Shown piece by piece: positions 60,792 through 64,000 of a stretch of 64,000 bases of DNA. The first letter of the stretch is position 1. Each line of letters begins with the position of its first letter. Below the pieces are notes generated by a model. The model did no database searches, was not told where the DNA came from, and worked only from the letters and a program-made list of their open reading frames with translations. Source of the DNA: Erythrobacter sp. SCSIO 43205 (lineage in GTDB: Bacteria; Pseudomonadota; Alphaproteobacteria; Sphingomonadales; Sphingomonadaceae); assembly GCF_019904235.1 (NCBI RefSeq), contig NZ_CP063202.1, positions 2,480,001 through 2,544,000 of the forward strand, read 5' to 3'. The position numbers and the translations under genes were made by a program.

Positions 60792-62180
60792 TTGGATCAG
60801 CAGGCGAAACCAGACGAACGCATAAGCCTTGGCGAGAAACTCGGTTACGGCGTGGGCGATCTCGCTTCTGGCCTGATGCTCAATTTCTTCGGCTTTTATC
60901 TCCTCTATTTCTTCGTCGATTTGGGCGGCCTTGCCCCTGCCGCTATCGGCCTCATGTTTCTTATCACCAAGCTTATCGACGCTGTGACTGACCCCGTCAT
61001 GGGCATGGTCGCCGACCGCACCCGCACGCGCTGGGGACGCTATCGGCCCTATATCCTGTTCGGATCATTGCCTTTGGGGCTGAGCATGATCCTTATCTTC
61101 AGCGCGCCTCAGGACATGGGCGGGACTGCGCTGCTCATCTGGGCCTATGCGACATACTCCTTGTGTATGCTCGCCTTCACGATCACCAATGTGCCTTACG
61201 GCGGATTGTTGGGAGTGATTTCGCCTTCCTCTTACCAGCGTTCGCGCGTCACTGCCTTTCGGATGTTCTTTTCAGCGAGCGGCGGCATTCTCGTGGGCGC
61301 GCTGGGCACGACACTGGTGCGCGAGCTTGGCGGCGGGGATGAGCGGCTTGGCCTGCTGCTCACCATTTCCTGCATTGCAGCCGTCTCTGTCGCGTGCCTG
61401 CTTACCACTTTTGCCACCACCAAAGAACGCATTCCCCCTACAGCGCAAAACGGATCGGTTGCAGGTGATTTGAAAGTGCTCTTGCGCACCGGCCCGTGGA
61501 TCGCCGTCGTGATCGCCGCCGTTCTTGGGGTGACATCCATCGCTGCGCGCGCGTCGAGCGCTCCATTCTTCTTCAAATATGTCGCAGGCGATGAGGGAGC
61601 GCCCGTCTTCCTTTTCTTTGATCGCGCAGCATTATTCCTGACTGCGCTCGCGATTGGTCAGGTGTCAGGCGTGATCCTTGGCAATTTTCTCATGCGCCGA
61701 ATCGAAAAGTCGCATCTGCTGATAACCGCAGGCGCGTCGATGGCGGGCTTTATCATGGTTTTCTACGCCCTTCCCCTTGATGCGGTCTGGCCGCAGACAT
61801 TGGTGCAACTGGCCATTGGCATTGGCTTTGGCCTTTTGATGGTGCTGTCCTATTCGATGTTCACCGATATCGCTGAATATATCGACTGGAAGACGAAGCG
61901 GCAGATGACCGCTCTGGTTATTGCAGCTTCCGTCTTCGGGGTGAAAGCAGGCGTCGGCCTTGGCTCGTTTATTCCCGGCCTCGCGCTCGACCTCACTGGC
62001 TTTGTCGCCGAAGGCGAGCAGAGCGAATCTGCGCTTATGGGCATCCAGATTGCCTTTGCGTTCATCCCGGCAGCTATCCTTGTTCCAGCGGCCGGCGCGC
62101 TGGTCTTTTATGGGATAAACCGTAAGGTTTTGGCCAAGGCAGAGAGCGAACTTTCACGCCGCCGCGCGGCGATCACATAA
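60792..62180 (+). CDS. GPH-type/MFS sugar transporter
   Basis: 462 aa with 12 transmembrane segments. LGEKLGYGVGDLASGLMLNFFGFYLLYFFVDLGGLAPAAIGLMF and DAVTDPVMGMVADRTRTRWGRYRPYILFG are the GPH/MelB family signatures; the latter carries cation and sugar-site Asp. It likely imports oligo- or monosaccharide with a cation. TTG start at 60792. No sugar-degradation gene lies adjacent, so substrate is unknown. Confidence 0.9.
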   Translation: MDQQAKPDERISLGEKLGYGVGDLASGLMLNFFGFYLLYFFVDLGGLAPAAIGLMFLITKLIDAVTDPVMGMVADRTRTRWGRYRPYILFGSLPLGLSMILIFSAPQDMGGTALLIWAYATYSLCMLAFTITNVPYGGLLGVISPSSYQRSRVTAFRMFFSASGGILVGALGTTLVRELGGGDERLGLLLTISCIAAVSVACLLTTFATTKERIPPTAQNGSVAGDLKVLLRTGPWIAVVIAAVLGVTSIAARASSAPFFFKYVAGDEGAPVFLFFDRAALFLTALAIGQVSGVILGNFLMRRIEKSHLLITAGASMAGFIMVFYALPLDAVWPQTLVQLAIGIGFGLLMVLSYSMFTDIAEYIDWKTKRQMTALVIAASVFGVKAGVGLGSFIPGLALDLTGFVAEGEQSESALMGIQIAFAFIPAAILVPAAGALVFYGINRKVLAKAESELSRRRAAIT

Positions 62181-62237
62181 TTTATTCATTTGGGCTCTTC
62201 ACATCCGCTGAAATGCCGCTATATCGCCCCCTCCTGC

Positions 62238-62312
62238 TGGGGTGTAGCCAAGTGGTAAGGCATCGGTTTTTGGTACCGACATTCGCAGGTTCGATCCCTG
62301 CCACCCCAGCCA
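62238..62312 (+). tRNA. tRNA-Gln (UUG)
   Basis: 75 bases including encoded CCA. Acceptor stem TGGGGTG/CACCCCA, anticodon loop TTTTGGT with anticodon TTG, and T-loop GGTTCGATCC are clear. Reads CAA and possibly CAG. Lies 57 bases after the MFS gene. Confidence 0.95.
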
Positions 62313-62319
62313 CTATTCC

Positions 62320-63279
62320 TTACAACTCGCTTGCTATCACCGCCTCTGCGAGCGCGCGGCCTGACAGATATGCGCCTTCGACGCGCGGTGAGTGGAGATA
62401 ATCTCCTGCGATTCCCAAGTTGAGCGCGGTATCAAAGCGCGCGGCCTCGCCTTTGACGGATGCAGGCATGGCATAAAGCCAGCGGTGGGCGACAAGATGC
62501 ACCGGTTCTGTGGGAGCCAAGCCAGTTTGCGCGAAGAAGTCAGCAAGCAGCACTTCAGCAGCCTCTTCCTTGGGCATATCGATAATCTCTCTTGAACGCT
62601 CTGGCGATGCGTGAAGCACCCAGGTTTCGCGGCCCGCACGCTCTGGCTTTGCCGAATTGCGCGCCGCCCATGAGATTTTTGCCTCTGGCTCGCGAAGGCC
62701 ATCCGCCTCAATACCCAGCCGCTCTTCAAACGCGGCCATTACCGCCCAACATGGGGCCGATTCGACACTTGCGGCAACCTTTGCGAGATCGGGTGCAACT
62801 TCTGTCAGCAGCTCTGCAGCCTGCTCTGCCGGAACCGCTACGAGGACAGTATTTGCAGTGAAACCCTCCTCCCCTGCATCCACGTGCCAAAGATTGCCCT
62901 CACGCTTCAATGACAAGGCCCGCACGCCCCAGCGCACATCGCGCTCAAGGCCCATGGCGCGAATGGGGCCATTCATACCGGGAACCCCGACCCATGCGTC
63001 GTCACCAGCCGCTGGCCATGGGGCAACAACGCCCGCTTTGTGCCAATTGGCCACTGTTTCGCGGAAAGAGCTGTCGCGCGCGGTGAAATATTGCGCGCCA
63101 TGGTCGAAGGACACTGTTTCCCCGCCGATTTGCGCGCGCCTGGCTGCCATGCGCCCACCGGGCCCGCGCCCTTTATCCAGAAGGCGCACCGCACGCCCTG
63201 CCTTGGCGAGCGCTCCAGCACAAGAAAGCCCAGCCATACCGGCACCGATGATGAGAATGTCGCTGTGTGATGTGTCCAT
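62320..63279 (-). CDS. FAD-dependent amine oxidase/renalase-like oxidoreductase
   Basis: 319 aa. Rossmann FAD motif DILIIGAGMAGLSCAGALAKAGRAVRLLDKGRGPGGRMAARR at the N-terminus. A flavin_containing amine oxidoreductase pattern follows: FDHGAQYFTARDSSF and SPRVEGAYLSGRALAEAVIASEL at the end. Renalase-like members act on NADH isomers or small amines. Substrate unknown. Its 3' end lies 7 bases from the tRNA-Gln gene on the opposite strand. Confidence 0.9.
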   Translation of the reverse strand: MDTSHSDILIIGAGMAGLSCAGALAKAGRAVRLLDKGRGPGGRMAARRAQIGGETVSFDHGAQYFTARDSSFRETVANWHKAGVVAPWPAAGDDAWVGVPGMNGPIRAMGLERDVRWGVRALSLKREGNLWHVDAGEEGFTANTVLVAVPAEQAAELLTEVAPDLAKVAASVESAPCWAVMAAFEERLGIEADGLREPEAKISWAARNSAKPERAGRETWVLHASPERSREIIDMPKEEAAEVLLADFFAQTGLAPTEPVHLVAHRWLYAMPASVKGEAARFDTALNLGIAGDYLHSPRVEGAYLSGRALAEAVIASEL

Positions 63280-63310
63280 GCGTGGTCAATGCGCAAACGG
63301 CGCTTAGGTT

Positions 63311-63868
63311 TCAATCGGAAGGCGATCCTTCGTCACTCCTACGCTCGATTTCGCGCACGATTGCGACCGCGCGCTTGATCTGACCCTCGCCATCTCGAAG
63401 ATTACACGCGCGCAGCATGAAAGGACGCTTGCCGCCCTCTGGCTCTGACAGGTGGAAAGTCGCCTCATAAGGCTCGATCAGATCGCTGTTCTGGCGCGCA
63501 ACGCGGGCGAGATCGACGCCTGAAGATTTCAGCGCGTCAGCGTCATTTACGAGCGCCTTGAGTTCTTCGGAGAACTGCTGCGCGCCGCTGGTAAAGTCAT
63601 AATGCCACACCCCTTGGCGCGGCGATCCTGTGTCAGCGCGCACAGTGCTCAAAAAATCATGGATTGCCTGCGTTCGCGCGTAGCTTTCGCGCCGGGCAGC
63701 ACGATCTTTGCGCCGCCTTGCTGAAACGCGGACAACCGTCAGCGCTGCGATAATGCCAAAGGCAATCGAGCCCAGCAAAAGGCTTTGAGAATCGAGCATG
63801 GTGCGCAGCATATCTGCGCCTGTTTCGACCTGAATCTGTGACGGTGCGGTCGGGGGCATCACGCCCAC
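63311..63868 (-). CDS. Membrane-anchored PAS-like protein
   Basis: 185 aa. One N-terminal membrane helix (LLLGSIAFGIIAALTVVRV) then a basic stretch and a cytoplasmic domain. WHYDFTSGAQQFSEELKALV and YEATFHLSEPEGGKRPFMLRACNLRDGEGQIKRAVAIVREI have the PAS sensory-fold layout, without any output domain. Possibly an orphan sensor or partner of a kinase elsewhere. Function uncertain. Confidence 0.7.
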   Translation of the reverse strand: MGVMPPTAPSQIQVETGADMLRTMLDSQSLLLGSIAFGIIAALTVVRVSARRRKDRAARRESYARTQAIHDFLSTVRADTGSPRQGVWHYDFTSGAQQFSEELKALVNDADALKSSGVDLARVARQNSDLIEPYEATFHLSEPEGGKRPFMLRACNLRDGEGQIKRAVAIVREIERRSDEGSPSD

Positions 63869-63912
63869 GCTATAGCAGACAGGGACCGCGCAAGGCCCCC
63901 CGTGGAAACTGC

Positions 63913-64000
63913 TTAAGCTGCGTCGGCAGTGCGCTGCTCACTGACCTCAGCGTTCAGCATTTCAGCCAATGCGAAAGCCAGTTCCAGCGATTGCTCAGCG
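63913..64000 (-). CDS. Partial: C-terminus of probable class II DAHP synthase
   Basis: Only the last 28 codons are in the window, minus strand: AEQSLELAFALAEMLNAEV then SEQRTADAA and TAA. This matches the conserved RLNA-QSLELAFLVAEML end of class II 3-deoxy-7-phosphoheptulonate synthases, first enzyme of the shikimate pathway. The 5' end lies beyond position 64000, so the assignment is tentative. Confidence 0.55.
   Translation of the reverse strand, partial: AEQSLELAFALAEMLNAEVSEQRTADAA

Noticed and set aside
1..64000. CRISPR array, prophage or IS element
   Set aside because: No regularly spaced repeats, transposase, integrase or phage structural genes were found in either strand.

Overview
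The window is a 64 kb piece of an alphaproteobacterial chromosome, most likely a marine Erythrobacteraceae/Sphingomonadales member. This is inferred from the str-S10-spc-alpha ribosomal super-operon order, a zinc-free S14, a class II DAHP synthase tail, and many families typical of sphingomonads (S9 peptidase, YghU, SRPBCC, TylF-like and FkbM proteins). No database was consulted. No rRNA operon, prophage, IS element or CRISPR array is visible.

Bases 1-22469, almost entirely minus strand, carry the translation super-operon: rpsL, rpsG, fusA, tuf, then rpsJ-rplC-rplD-rplW-rplB-rpsS-rplV-rpsC-rplP-rpmC-rpsQ, rplN-rplX-rplE-rpsN-rpsH-rplF-rplR-rpsE-rpmD, rplO-secY-adk, and rpsM-rpsK-rpoA. It is interrupted between rpmD and rplO by a ~2 kb block holding a ParDE toxin-antitoxin pair and two small exported proteins, and between adk and rpsM by a broken SRPBCC gene. 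S12 has Arg at position 88, a classical streptomycin-resistance position. S5 carries a ~92-residue acidic plus RG-repeat N-terminal extension.

Bases 22470-28710 are accessory. They hold a base-composition outlier encoding an AAA ATPase with a TOPRIM-like C-terminal half (possible defence gene), a repeat-rich non-coding stretch, a helix-turn-helix protein, two acetyltransferases, a LysR regulator and apaG. Bases 28974-32193 form a copper-resistance cassette: csoR divergent from a CopA-type multicopper oxidase and CopB, with a CsoR-type operator between them. Bases 32240-40160 (minus) hold an isomerase-kinase-unknown operon, an FkbM methyltransferase gene split by an in-frame TAG, a SulP transporter, a TylF-like methyltransferase and metZ. 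Bases 40244-42799 hold a PMT-family glycosyltransferase facing a polyprenyl-phosphate glycosyltransferase-GtrA fusion. The latter ends a peptidase-recO-leuB operon.

Bases 46575-50256 contain ubiK, tspO, a tiny Cys-repeat lipoprotein, an uncharacterised protein, tlyA and another lipoprotein. Bases 50257-51158 hold the most unusual non-coding locus. A short transcription unit there has a 14-nt Shine-Dalgarno sequence perfectly complementary to the 16S 3' end, an 18-codon ORF and a strong terminator. It is flanked in inverted orientation by two copies of a dispersed repeat that occurs four times in the window and ends in a hairpin whose stem covaries around a constant GGAT loop.

Bases 51159-54190 are the ilvE-unknown-trhO-GST operon. 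Bases 54648-57544 are a LysR-controlled redox cluster (pirin, azoreductase, DoxX) with a perfect palindromic operator. The right end holds nadE, yghU, an MFS transporter, tRNA-Gln(UUG), an FAD-dependent oxidoreductase, a membrane-anchored PAS-like protein and the C-terminal end of a probable class II DAHP synthase.
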